Shown here in pieces: positions 51,052 through 62,237 of a DNA stretch of 64,000 nt (position 1 is its first letter; the number at the start of each line of letters is the position of its first letter). The notes below the pieces were generated by a model. It ran no database searches, had not been told where the DNA came from, and saw only the letters and a list, made by a program, of their open reading frames with translations. Origin of the DNA: Paraspadella gotoi (lineage: Eukaryota > Chaetognatha); the NCBI GenBank assembly GCA_051294375.1, contig CM119266.1, forward strand, positions 9,556,538 through 9,620,537. Reading direction: 5' to 3'. The translations under genes were made by a program, and so were the position numbers.

Positions 51052-52043
51052 TTTATTGTCGGTTTTTTTTCTAAGGGGCGACTTCTCTGCAATCAAAGAA
51101 AAAAAACTTTATACAAATACTCGGTAGTAGGAAGGAATAGAAACTGATTTGAGGTAAATTCGGTCTTTTCGTGTGATATTAGGTTTTAATAAAATCAAAG
51201 TGACTAATTGGGTAAACTGTAAGTAAAAACCCGATGAATGGCTGTAACACCGGAACGAAACTCCTCTACTAGGAACATGACTACATAAAAAAATACTTAT
51301 TAATCATCACATAAACGGGGAATAAAAAAATCAATACTAACTTTGTTTAATAAAAAAAATTAATGATTCGACAGTGACCTGGGGTCTTTGGACAAAATTC
51401 AAAGCCCAAAAAATATAAGTAAAATTACTTATTTATCTGAAAAATTACTATCCCTTCAAAAGTTCCTAGTAATTCAAAATTAAAAACGAATAAAGACTTG
51501 AGACTGTATAAAACTATATAAAATTTAGATTGAATAAGTCACAATCTATGGCACGAATTCAGTTTGTAAAAATATTGTAGGAGAGAAAACATTAATCCGA
51601 TGTCCAATCATCAGAAATATATATAATAAACAATGCTGGAAGGAACAAGCACATTTTTTTGCTTTTAATCAACAGTTGTGTTGATGTCCTGATCCTTAAG
51701 CAAGAAAATACCCGTGGTACAAAAAGAGGGAAAAACAAATTTTCATTGCTTGTGAATTGCAAAAAATGATTTGAAATGAGTAATTTATGCATAGGATACG
51801 TATTGCGACGCTGATACCCGAGAACAAGATTATAGAAAAATATGCTTAAGAAGTATACTTACATTTAAACAGATAATATATTATTTATGAAAACACTTAA
51901 AACTACAAATTAACACATAATAGAAATGCTTTTTCGTCGAAAATTTGAAAGGGAGATCCTCTTCTATTATGCTTTAATCCGCATTTCAAAAAGATAAGTT
52001 TACTATGACTTAGATTTTGTTATTTATATGCCAATATTCTTGG
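51052..52043. other. AT-rich intergenic region between the FLYWCH-like gene and the myosin
   Basis: At 992 bp this is the longest gap within the minus-strand gene block. It is the presumed 3' UTR of the FLYWCH-like gene and the leader of the myosin. No exon, repeat or RNA gene is recognised. Confidence 0.45.
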
Positions 52044-55000
52044 TCATATCGGTGGGAAGTTAATGCCAGGGGTGCCAGCCATGGGATTCGTAGGGTTATG
52101 CGTTTGCATATTAGAGTAGTAAAGACTGAATTGCAGCCTATCTTCAACTTCTCTGCGAGCAGCTTCGAACTGAGGCGTAGTGTCATAATCATGTTCCACC
52201 GTTTTATGGACCTGCAAATAAGTGTTTCAAATTTTTGTAGTTAGGTTCTGAAAACTAAGTGATGAAATAAGTTATTTAAACCTATATCTGATTTAATCAT
52301 CCTAACCATAGTTATTATAGTTTACCGTTTCGGACACAGGGTCGATCCAGACGGCACCCTTGCATTTTTTATCTCTTTTATACATGCAGAGAAACAAATG
52401 CAAGGGATACGGTTTCGACACTGGACGATCGAAAACGTAACGCCATCCTTTGTAGCAAAGCTTCGTCTTTCCCCTTTGAGATGGATATCGCACGATGGTT
52501 TCTGAGAACAAATCAATAATAAATAAACAATACTGGTTGTTAGAACGGATTCGTCGTCTGTCAATTTGACTTACCTGAATTGGGGTCCAAACCCTTTAGT
52601 CCGGCTAAAGCGTCGGCAGTTAAGTTATCTCCGCCCTCCAAGCCACCGCCGACAGCGCCACCGCCGACAGCGCCACCGCCTCCCCCACCTGGGGGCCTTC
52701 CAGTGTCGCGGCTGCCGCCCGGTGGAGGATCGCCGGAGGAGATCCCGAATTCGCCCCCTAAATAGGGATGGGGATGGGCGATTAGAATGTAAGCTCGGAT
52801 TCATAATTAAATCGAGTGAAACTAACCTCGTTGCCCGACTGCGGTAGCGCCGTTCCCACCACTCCCAAAGGCCGATCCTCCGGCCGGGATGTCGTCTTCG
52901 TAATCTCCCATACCGTTGTCGCTCCCAGGGGGTGATCCAGGCTCGTGATGACCTGATAACGAAAAAAAAAACAACCTAAAATCAAAAACCAAGAAGAGGC
53001 AATTTTGTTTATTTAAATCCTAAGGTCTAAAATCCCAAATCCGGAATCTCGATTCAGTAAACTCTATCTCACCAGACGGTGGCGGGATGTCGATTCCTAG
53101 CGGCGGGAATCTCGAAACTGCGTCCGAATAACGGGTCGTCGTTGGGTCACCATGACCGGCGTGGTTGGCCATGTTCGCGCCGTCGGCGCCCGCGATGGCC
53201 TCATGCGGCGACGCGAAACGCGCAGCGCCGACGTCAGTCGACGCGCCAGAATCGGCGCGAGCGCGATTATCGTGGCTCGAAGCCGCCGCGTGATCCGGTC
53301 TGGAGTTCGGTAATGAGCGAAATAAAAATTGAAGGGGGGGAAGATAATAAATAGTGACGTCACAGCCTTTGTTACGATTGAGATGGTTCGGATTTTTCAC
53401 ACCGCGGGAGCGCGAATTAAGCTTCTTAAATGTCACGAATGGCAAACAAAAATCGATTCTTCAGTAAAAAAAAAAAAAAAAAATTGGCGCCGGTCTCATT
53501 TTTTTTCCTACCTCACAAAAACTTCGCTGACGCCGACGTGATTATCGACGGGGTTTCCGGAAGAAGCGGCCGCGGCGACGTTGGCCAACTCTTGCTGAAA
53601 GGCTCGCTGCGCGCGGTCGAAAAACGACACGGCGTGCTTCAAATCGCGGTCGTCGATATCGCCGTCTAAAAAAGCCGATTGGGAGGATTAAGATGTAAAG
53701 AAAATGTTGGAGCAGAAAAAAAAATGGGAAAAAAGAACGAAAGAATGGATGAAACATTTCGGTGGAGGAAAAAATGATAAAAAATGCGTAACATGAAATT
53801 ATAGTGGGAAGTAAAGCGTAGCAAAAATATTAAAATCTAGTTGAATCAAAATTCGAATAGTAGATCACGAACAGGCTTGTTGTACCTGTGAACATTTTTA
53901 AATCAAAAAAATATTTTTTATTTTAAATTTTCGCATACGCCCATATTTATGCATAGTACTTACCATAGAAAATGTTACAATTTTAAAATTGCTTTTCTTA
54001 TTTTTGAAAGCAGATTCGAATTCCTAACGAAAAGTTGATAAAAGGAAATATAACTCTTTTTAAAAAAATTATTTCATTAAGTGGGTCAAAATCCTAAAAA
54101 ACTGTTATAGTTAATTTATAATTTAATTTTAGCATAAAAAATAGTTTTTTTAATTTTTAATTTTTGATTAGGACTCATATTTTCTTTTATCAACTTTTTA
54201 TAAGGAATTTGAATCTGCTTTTTAAAAAAAATTATATATCAATGTTCTTTAGTACAAGACTGTTCATGAACTATTCGAATTTTGATCTGCCTTAGTGGGA
54301 AGAGTAGTATTTAATCATTTACACACCTTTGGTCTCTCTTATTTCTTGAACCTCTTCTTTCAAAAGAGGGTTGGATTCCGTCGTTCCTGAGATGATGGAT
54401 TCCGTTCTGCACGAATAATGCGCAGGAAGAAACCTAAAATAAAGGAGGGGGAAAAAGGGATGGGTCAAGGGCCAAGGTCGGTCTCAACGAAAAACTCTTT
54501 ACGACGAAGGGTGAATGAGAATCACCTGGAAGAGGCGTGATGGCTGTTTATCGTTGTAGCGTTCAAAATTTCCGACGGCGTCGAAGCGGCGTTATTGGCG
54601 AATTGCTGAAGCGGCAGCGGCTGCTGCTCCGGTTTGACGTTGAGCGGCGGGGAGATATCTTCGAGTTCCACGTAGTCATTGCTGGAAGCGGACCTGAGAA
54701 TGCTGGGCTGTTTCGACGAGGATGGCACTGAAGGGGAGGAGAGAAAAAGAAATGAGGATAACGTCTGGAAAACAATACTTGCGAGGGTCGTTTAGAATTA
54801 GCACCGGTTATATTAGTAACAGGACTGAGCAGATGATTCGACGGTTTTAAACCGGGATGAGGAGAGATGTTGGAAGCCACGGCGGGCGGTAGGCTGAGTG
54901 AATTTGAAAGCTGAGGTAATTGTTGTACGGAGCGAGAAGAATCTGAAAATAAAGAGCCGAAACATAAGCCTCATACTCCGGCAAAGCCTAACACGACTTA

Positions 55001-55741
55001 GACTCACCTCTGTCAGAGTTGGCACGCTTCCGAGAGGTTTGGATGGAAGGGTCAGTGCTGGGCGCGACGGCGTGATTGGAAGAGTGATGGCGCGAGCTGG
55101 CGTCACGCTCCCCACGTCCACGATGCGTCTCCGGCAAAACAATCGGGGCCGGCGGCGAGATGGCGCCGCCTGCGCACAATAATGGAGGACGAAAAATTAA
55201 ATTATAGCCTCACAAATAAATTTTAAAAGTTTAATTTTAGGTACCTCCGAGAGGATTGGTGACTCCCGCCTGGGCGGCCAGCATCTGAGATATTTGGTGA
55301 TGCATTTTTTTATGTAACTGAATCTGCATTCGATGGACGTCCTGCGAAGGCGCGTTGGCGGGTGCCGCCGGCTTCGCGGTCGACTTCTTGATCAAAGAAG
55401 AGACGCGTGGGTCGACGTCGAATTCGGTGTCGCCGGGTTCCGGGTGCAGCCGCCCGCTGACGAAGAAATCCCTGAGTTGCTTCCGACCCGCCCAACAACG
55501 ACCCTCCGTGGCAGAGTTGACCATAACGAACACGTCCGCATCTTTAAGAGGAAGTTTGACTCGATAAAAGCGGTAATTTTTTTAAAAATATTTATTTATA
55601 AATTTGTTTATAAACACTTTTAAACCAACCTGTCAAGGAAGAGAGTTTCAAGACTGCCTCCATGAGTATGGTCGTTAAAGAACTTTCGAGAGGCTGACTG
55701 GCCAGGCCGAGAATAGAGGTAGATAAATTGGCTCCCGCCAT
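52044..55741 (-). CDS. Unknown 683-aa disordered protein with FLYWCH-like C-terminal domain
   Basis: Twelve short exons close in phase: 55741-55630, 55541-55245, 55169-55008, 54942-54805, 54727-54526, 54433-54327, 53665-53512, 53299-53073, 52952-52827, 52757-52575, 52501-52326, 52211-52044. The first 90 residues look folded (TDADVFVMVNSATEGRCW, RKQLRDFFVSGRLHPEPGD). Residues 100-560 are Ser/Pro/Gly-rich and disordered, with an acidic short motif YVELEDISPPLNVKPE that could be a sumoylation-type site. The C-terminal 115 residues hold a conserved-looking module: RYPSQRGKTKLCYKGWRYVF, C608, C616, and His630/His635. This spacing suggests a FLYWCH-type zinc finger, usually found in DNA-binding or transposon-derived regulators. 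Family identity is tentative. Confidence 0.7.
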
Positions 55742-55974
55742 TTTTCCCCCCGCTTGTTTCCACAACTCAAAAACTCAAGTGATAAAATCCATCGGACAAC
55801 TTGAGAAACGATTCATGATAAGCAGTCACAGCGCTTATCAATTTTTCGGAGAGATATGTTAAGTTTTTTTCCTGAGATACTTGTAATACTTTTTTTTTTG
55901 AAAAATTAATCGCGGTTGAGCTGAAAATTACAAGTACATTTCAAAATAAACAAAAAGGATTATAAAAGTTGTTT

Positions 55975-57298
55975 TCACTCGTCTTCTTGCCAATAAAAAG
56001 ATAAAGTTGGGACGTCAACGACCTCGGGTGTAGAGTCCAGAGAGTCAACGCACTCTGGCAGTTCCAGCGAGTGATACGACAGAGCCTGACCGGGGAGCAC
56101 GCCGAGCGGAACGCTTCGCCAATCGATCGAATCCTCGTCAACGGCCTCGATCGCTTTATCGTCTCGACTCGACTCGGTCTTTTCCCCTTCGATCCTAAGT
56201 TTAAAACTCGAACTCTTCTCTCCGAAAACGCTGGGCAAGTCGGAGACGAGGTCGATGTCCTTGGATTGCTCATCCCAGTAGGTTATCTGAATCCAGAAAA
56301 AAAACGAAAAACAAAGTCGAAGATACTCATCGTCGTAAATACATAACAGAAAAAAAAAGAAAATAAAAAAAATATCTAGATCCAAGATCGAACTCTGTAA
56401 ACATCTCTATTTCACAACTAAATAAGAGAAAAAACAAACCAACCTTGAGCCATTCGAGAGCCACGGAGACGCCATTTCTCAGCAAATCCATGGACGGGAG
56501 GGCGTAATGCGTGGCTTCGTGACGAATGTTGACCAGCCATTCGGGAAGACCCATCTCGCCGGCCAACATGTGAATTGCTTGAGCAGTTTTCTTTTGAAGC
56601 AACTCTGAAAAAAGAATATTTTCAATACGAAGAAAGCGGACAAAATAAATCGTAAGCTTGATGAAATAACCAATCTCTTTCTTAGCGTATAAAAAACTAA
56701 AACAATTGCCGATTTAATTTAATTACTTGAAAAAACAAACCTGTGGCGAGATTGATGAATCGAACGAGAGCCATCGAATAGGCAAGACGAATTCCGGTCT
56801 CCTCAAAATTAACAAGCTCTTGCGATCGGCATTGATCCATTAGAGCGACTCGCATCAAATCGACGGTACAAATAATCGCCACCGGAAGCGATCGCGGCGA
56901 TCTAGAGGAAGTTAGATATGCGGTAAATAACAGGTAATCTTATTTTTCCTTCTTTCCTCTTCCAATTTATAACATCAGCATCGTCCTGTTCCTCTGAATA
57001 CAAACTACGTCGTAAGATTCTCCCCTTTCTCTCTGACTTCAAAATTACACGGAGGGTTTCCCTCTATTTCCTTAAACTATTGTAACTTTCGATAGTCCTC
57101 AAGTAAAAGTTTCAGATAAATTATATCAATATTAGATAAATACTATATCGGATTCCGAACTGACTTGCTTCTCCACGCGTCGATTCGATCAATGGCGTGT
57201 CTCTGTTTGGACGGAATGGCGGAGAAGAGTTCGTCGCGAACCAAGCACCATTCGGCCGTCGATATCCATGGAACAGAAACCAAGCCAGAATCAAGCAT
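55975..57298 (-). CDS. LAS1L: LAS1 rRNA-processing endonuclease, short form
   Basis: Four exons (57298-57165, 56901-56741, 56604-56444, 56286-55975) give 255 residues. The LAS1 HEPN domain is clear: EWCLVRDELFSAIP, AIDRIDAWRSK, and the catalytic R-x4-H motif RHEATHYALPSMDLLRNG, flanked by GLPEWLVNI. LAS1 with GRC3/NOL9 cuts ITS2 in the 27S/32S pre-rRNA. Vertebrate LAS1L is over 700 aa and yeast Las1 about 500, so this copy is a minimal form: HEPN plus about 100 acidic residues ending FYWQEDE. The first exon carries the plausible start MLDSGLVSVPW, 213 bp after the RPS17 stop. Confidence 0.88.
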
Positions 57299-57510
57299 TT
57301 TGTTTTTGTTTATTTACGAAACAATAACGAACCAATTAATTTAACAAGTGCCTAAGAAAACAAATGGATGAACCATAGCGTTCACTATATTGCAATAACT
57401 TTAAGGTCGAAAACAAAAACTAAAAGAAAATCGCTGAAATTTTATATAGTTTTCTCATTTTTTTATTTTTCTTCTACGAAATCGAATCAAGAGTCTTTCG
57501 AAGCGTTCCT

Positions 57511-58086
57511 CTACGTCCGGGGCGTGCGCCAATTCGACTGGGTAGGCTGCTGTACGACCTGTATGGAAAACGGAAGCAAAGGTTTCAATGCCATTAGCAT
57601 CTGTGGATTACAGTGAACATCTTATCAAGACTAATCCACACATGCCTGTAAGTTGGAGATGCCCGTCATGTCGAGAGACTTCAACATCTCTTTGGTGTCG
57701 GCGTCCACCTCGATCACGTCCATCGCGTCGATGTACGAGATCTCGGGGACGTAGTTGTCGCGGCGCTCGCGCTCTTCCTCCTGGAGTTTGATGGAGATAC
57801 CTGGGATCGAAAAAGGGGTGGGGAGGAGAAGGTGAGGCGATCGTTTTCAACCGGAACTTCTCTCTTGGGCGCTTTAATACTCACCCCGAACGGGTCCCCT
57901 CTGAATACGCTTCATAAGGTGAGTCGTGAAGCCGGCGATCTGGTTGCGGAGGCGCTTGCTGGGGATGATGGCGACCTCCTCGGCGATGCGTTTGTTGGTG
58001 TGAAAGTCGGAGCCCAGGCGCGTGTAGTACTTCTCAACGATCACGCGCGCCGCCTTCTTCACGGTTTTGGTGCGAACTCGACCCAT
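57511..58086 (-). CDS. RPS17: 40S ribosomal protein S17 (eS17)
   Basis: Three exons (58086-57885, 57800-57646, 57558-57511) encode 134 residues, the usual size. It has [34 protein letters not shown] and [18 protein letters not shown], then [18 protein letters not shown]. The second intron begins with GC instead of GT (CAG|gcatgt), and the last exon [15 protein letters not shown] joins in phase to the conserved SNLQ end. Using the next GT would break the C terminus. eS17 sits at the small-subunit beak/platform side and is essential. A pyrimidine-rich acceptor (atatttccag) lies 42 nt before the ATG. Confidence 0.95.
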
Positions 58087-58128
58087 TTTTTTATTTTTTC
58101 GATTTCTCAAGAAGAAAAAAACTTAAAC

Positions 58129-58141
58129 CTGGAAATATATA
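58129..58141 (-). promoter_or_regulatory. 3' splice acceptor upstream of RPS17 start codon
   Basis: On the minus strand tatatttccag is followed by GTTTAAG and, 42 nt on, the RPS17 ATG, within the 149-bp gap after PIGP. It has the pyrimidine tract of a splice acceptor and no obvious donor. Confidence 0.35.
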
Positions 58142-58235
58142 TTAAAAGAGTAACTAAATAAGGCGCTTTGGATGACGATAAAAATAATGGGTAGGAGACA
58201 AATACGGAAAAAAAATGTTAACAAATATAAAAAAA

Positions 58236-58692
58236 TCATTCTAAATAAAGTTTTCTGTTGATGGATGAAAGATCGATATCCGCGATTGGTGGGATGGCGC
58301 TTTCCGGGAGTTCGTCAGCTGGTCTCGGCAAATGACAGGCGCCGTCCGTAATAGTTTGGATGGAGTCGAAGGGCGCCGTGTGGAAGAGGCTAAACCCGAC
58401 GAGGACAACGGGAATCGCGAAAAACGCCATCGCTGCGGGAACGAAAATGAAAGTCTACATTTGACAAAAAATAACTCGGGGATCAAATCGAACTAAGCGC
58501 GAGATACGCACTGAGAAATATCGGAGCGGAAATGGCCCAATGTTTCTGCGGCCAATACGTTAGTCCCACTGCATGAAGATACTCGTCGGGAACGAGAGAC
58601 CAAACGAGATAAATGATGATGAAAATGCTGCTGAACAAGTAAAGCACGAAACCATAGATGGCTCTCTCCGGATCCGGAGATGGGGAGGACAT
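58236..58692 (-). CDS. PIGP: PIG-P, GPI-GlcNAc transferase subunit
   Basis: Two exons (58692-58512, 58432-58236) encode 125 residues. Two hydrophobic segments (FVLYLFSSIFIIIYLVW and MAFFAIPVVLVGFSLF) flank the diagnostic GLTYWPQKHWAISAP. The second is followed by TAPFDSIQTITD and the C-terminal INRKLYLE. PIG-P is a small subunit of the ER complex that transfers GlcNAc to phosphatidylinositol, the first step of GPI-anchor synthesis. Its ATG is only 12 nt after the TMEM17 stop and in the same frame. No separate promoter or 3' processing region fits between, so it probably shares a transcript with TMEM17. Confidence 0.92.
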
Positions 58693-58704
58693 TGTCGCTT
58701 TAAT

Positions 58705-59564
58705 TCACTCTCGCTTCCGCAAATCGTTCCCGGTTTCAGTCGGCCCTAGGGTTTCGAGTTCTTCCTCGCTCCGCGCGCGCGGATGCTGTTGCTGCGGCTG
58801 CTGCTGAGGCTCCTCGCCTTCGGAGAACTGCAGCAGGCGAAACTTGGTGAGCTGATGTCGCACCAGCGATCGATTGGCCACGTAGCCGAAAATCAACTGC
58901 GCCGCGAGAAAAGCGAGAAGGACGAAATTGAGGGCGCGCTCAAAGGGCAAGAGCAAGAAGCGATCGTAGAAAGTGTAAAAGCCGAGGACGGGGATTTGTA
59001 TCAACGTGAGCAGCCAAAAGCCGGATAGTTCCGGAACCTTTTCCGTCAAGTTGCCGAGATAACCGAGATAGAGACGACCGATTTCCAAGAAGGAATAAGC
59101 CAGTAGAATAGTGGACAACAGAATTTTGTAAATAAGTTCGACTCTTAAGAAAAGAAAAATCAGTTACGATATAGTTAGACAATAGACATAGATATGGTAT
59201 AGATATGGTATTATGGAAACAATAAAACTTATTAATGACAATAACCTATTAAATTTGAGCGCAACGACGAAGCCTGTGCAGATAAACCAGAGAGGAAGGT
59301 AGCAAACGTTGAAAAATAATGACATCTGCAGAGGAAGGCTGCTCATGTACCGACTTTGTGTCAAGCCGAAATCCCTGCGATCTTTGCTGTCTTCCGTCAA
59401 GGTTTTCACGCCTGAACCACGAAACTTTTGAAACATAAAAAATATAGCAGTTTAAAAGACTGAAACCTCAAGAACGAGTTTTAACCGGGAAAAAGCGGGT
59501 CAAGTGAGGCGACGACGTCTCGTTTGGCTTGACGAAACCTAGCGGTGGACGTGATCGTAGCCAT
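58705..59564 (-). CDS. TMEM17: TMEM17-like ciliary transition-zone membrane protein
   Basis: Three exons (59564-59486, 59411-59246, 59143-58705) encode 227 residues with four hydrophobic segments. The match to TMEM17 is strong: SLPLQMSLFFNVCYLPLW, EIGRLYLGYLGNLTEKVPEL and SGFWLLTLIQIPVLGF. TMEM17 belongs to the B9/MKS complex gating cilia. The C terminus adds a Gln-rich tail not typical of the family. The stop TGA is followed by ATTAAA, a poly(A)-signal variant, but PIGP starts 12 nt after the stop in the same frame. The N terminus MATITSTARFRQAK is short and basic. Confidence 0.88.
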
Positions 59565-59747
59565 AGAGCGAGTTCATCGTTAATGATAATGTTTCTTTCT
59601 AAAAGTCAACAAGTAACAAATAAGCAAATATGTCAGGATGTATGTATATCAAATTAAAGACCATCCTCTGGTCACAACGGGAAACCCTTGTAAAAATGGG
59701 TAAAAATTATCGCGATAAAATTATGGAGAGTTTTTTTATTTTCAAGT

Positions 59748-61086
59748 TTATTTTGGTTTCGTTTCCTGATCGGTGACGCGTCGGATGAAAATGGCGTCCT
59801 CCGGATGTTGCTTGTCGTCTTCCGCTTCGTCCTCGTACATGTAAGAACTGCGGGTAACGATAAATTTTCATAAAGCGGCGACGCCTACGCAAAATGATTC
59901 AAAAGTTAACGGAAATCGTACCTAGCAATGGCCAAGACGGCGCCGTCGTGACTGAAGGCCAAAGAAGCTATGGACGTGGGATATCTGTGGAATTGGCACA
60001 ATCGCTTTTTGTTGAAACCGTCCCAGATGTTCACGAGGCCGTCGGAACCACCGGTAGCGAACGTGTTGTATTGGTTGTGGAATGCTGGAAAAAGAGCGAG
60101 ATGGTTAAGACTGGTAATAAAAACTTAAGACTAACGCATATGTAAGTGATTACCGATAGCGTTAACGGGATAAATTAACTCCGTTCCGTTTTCTTTTATC
60201 CGATGACATTTAAATGCGTATTTTTTCTTTTGAACCTCCGGCGACGGATCGAAATACTCTACGGCGACTCTTCCTAAGACCGAAATAAAAAAGTCATCAA
60301 ATATAAAAATGCAAACAATCCATATCAATAATTATCATTAATACCTTCGATGGACGAGAGAACGTATCCCTGCTTGCTGGGGAACCCACGAATGCAGCGA
60401 ATCTGGTACTTGAGAGAGGATTCGCGTTTTTGCTGGACTGAGCTCATGGAACGGATGTCCCAAATCCAGACTTTTCGACCGGCGGTTCCCACGACCAGTT
60501 TCTCACCGGAAACCGTCATCGCGTAAACACGGTCCGGCTGCTGATATGTTCCCACGCACGAACCTGATCGGGGATCCCAGATCTTCACCGAAGAATCCCA
60601 ACTGCCTATAAGAGGAGAGGAGTTTTAAGTAAATATACGAATTCAACATAGCACATGCAGCAGAAACGATTGGCACCCGTGGCAATGACGTTCCCATCGG
60701 AACAATATTCCACGCAACGAATCGGCGCACGGTGACTTCCGATAGTCGTCTCGTGTCCAGCGTTGAAGTCGTACATCTTTAGGTTGTTGTCACAGTCGCC
60801 GCTGTAGGCGTGAACGGCGTCGTGAAAACAGCAGTCGAGGACGGGTGCCGAATGCCTTTTTCAGAGTAAAAATTGAAAATCACATACGACACGAACTGAA
60901 CGGGCTCGATCCCATGACCTACTTGTACTGCATCCTCATCGTGTTGGCGTTGATGTCGTAGAGTCGGACCGAGGAATCCCATGACGAGACCAAGAGGTAC
61001 TGCGAGGAGTTGGGGGAGAACTGCAACGAAGTTATGCCGTCTGTCGGGGGCTGCCCGATCTTAAACTCGTTCAAATTCTCCGTCAT
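59748..61086 (-). CDS. BUB3: Mitotic checkpoint protein BUB3
   Basis: Six exons (61086-60923, 60855-60677, 60605-60345, 60273-60154, 60084-59922, 59847-59748) close in phase to 328 residues, exactly the human length. The start [18 protein letters not shown] and strands such as [14 protein letters not shown] and VWIWDIRSM give seven WD repeats. The [11 protein letters not shown] and [17 protein letters not shown] segments are BUB3-specific. BUB3 recruits BUB1 and BUBR1 to phosphorylated kinetochores and supports the spindle checkpoint. A splice acceptor (gcttccag) lies upstream of the start. Confidence 0.97.
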
Positions 61087-61377
61087 CTTATAGTTTTGAG
61101 AATATTATTTTTTGGAGAGTAGATCGTCTGATTAGTTGAAACTTTTCCCTGGAAGCAAAAAATGGCAATCGTTTCAAAATAAACGAATACAATTTTTTTT
61201 TTGTTTAGGACAGGTAAAAAACAGAAACGCCCATAGAAACTCTTATGTTCAATGTTTTAATTTCTTTTTTTTTAATGTTTTAATTCCTCTTATTTTCTTT
61301 CTAGAGACACGAAAAACGGCGAGGGAATGAACCGGCGGCGCACGAATAACGACGACGACGACGAGCGTTTCTCATCG

Positions 61378-62136
61378 TTAATCCTCGTCTTCTTCCTCGT
61401 CTTCCTCGTTGTTTATCTGGAAGTAACGAAGCTCGTAGGAATCTTTGGCCGAGGCGACGACGCGCAGCCAGTCCCGAAGGTTGTTCTTCTTCAGGTACTG
61501 CGAGGTAAAAAGAAAAAAAAATAATAGTCGAGACCGAAAAAAATTAGTAAAGAAAAAAACATTTCATTTCTTGGAGGCCAGAGGTTCCAAAAGTTTGAAC
61601 TTACTCTTTTGGTGAGGTACTTGAGGTACCGTTTCGAAAAGGCGACGTCAGCGGTCACGATGATCTTGGCCTTGTTTTTTTCGATGAGGACGCTGTTCCC
61701 AAGGTTCCCCGTTTTTCCGTTCACCTTAAATTTAAAGGTCGATTTGAGAGATTATCTCTGCGAATAAGAATAATTTACGCCAGCAAAGAAATCGGAAGTC
61801 CCGTGGAAAAGGTTTTAAAAGAAAAAGATGCTTCGAAGAAAACAGCTTTCTTTTTGTTCACGATGTGAATCTCTCACAAACAACAAGGAATAAAATTCGA
61901 CCTTTCACCCTAAAAAAGGCTTACATGCAAAAATTATTTTTACTTTCGAGGTATGAATAAACTTACGACAGTCGCACCTTAATTCTTTCGTGAAGGTATT
62001 TCTCAAAGTTTCCCGCGTCCAAAATCCCATCTTCGACGGGTTGAGTGCAGTTGAGGATAAATTTATGCGTGATTTTTTTCTTGCTTCCGCCTTTTGCTTT
62101 ACCCTTGGCCGCCGTTTTCTTTCCAGCGATCACCAT
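61378..62136 (-). CDS. RPL22: 60S ribosomal protein L22 (eL22)
   Basis: Three exons (62136-61978, 61724-61605, 61497-61378) encode 132 residues. A basic N terminus ([17 protein letters not shown]) is followed by [61 protein letters not shown], and an acidic tail ending DEEEDED. This is a standard eL22, an RNA-binding large-subunit protein. The start lies 101 nt after the MRTO4 stop. That gap includes a splice acceptor (ttatttttcag). Confidence 0.96.
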
Positions 62137-62179
62137 TTTACAGGGTTTTTTCTTCTTTAAAAATTAAAACTTTAACAAT

Positions 62180-62192
62180 CTGAAAAATAAAA
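62180..62192 (-). promoter_or_regulatory. 3' splice acceptor in the 101-nt MRTO4-RPL22 gap
   Basis: On the minus strand, ttttatttttcag is followed by ATTGTTAAAG and, 44 nt on, the RPL22 ATG. A gtaaga lies only about 42 nt before, so a very short 5'-UTR intron is the alternative to leader addition. Confidence 0.35.
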
Positions 62193-62237
62193 CAATATAA
62201 CGAATCACAGTAATCTTACGGTAAAACGGACAGTTTA

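Noticed and set aside
51592-51792. 66-aa minus frame in the FLYWCH-myosin gap
   Set aside because: AT-rich, no conserved motif and no splice support. Regarded as chance.
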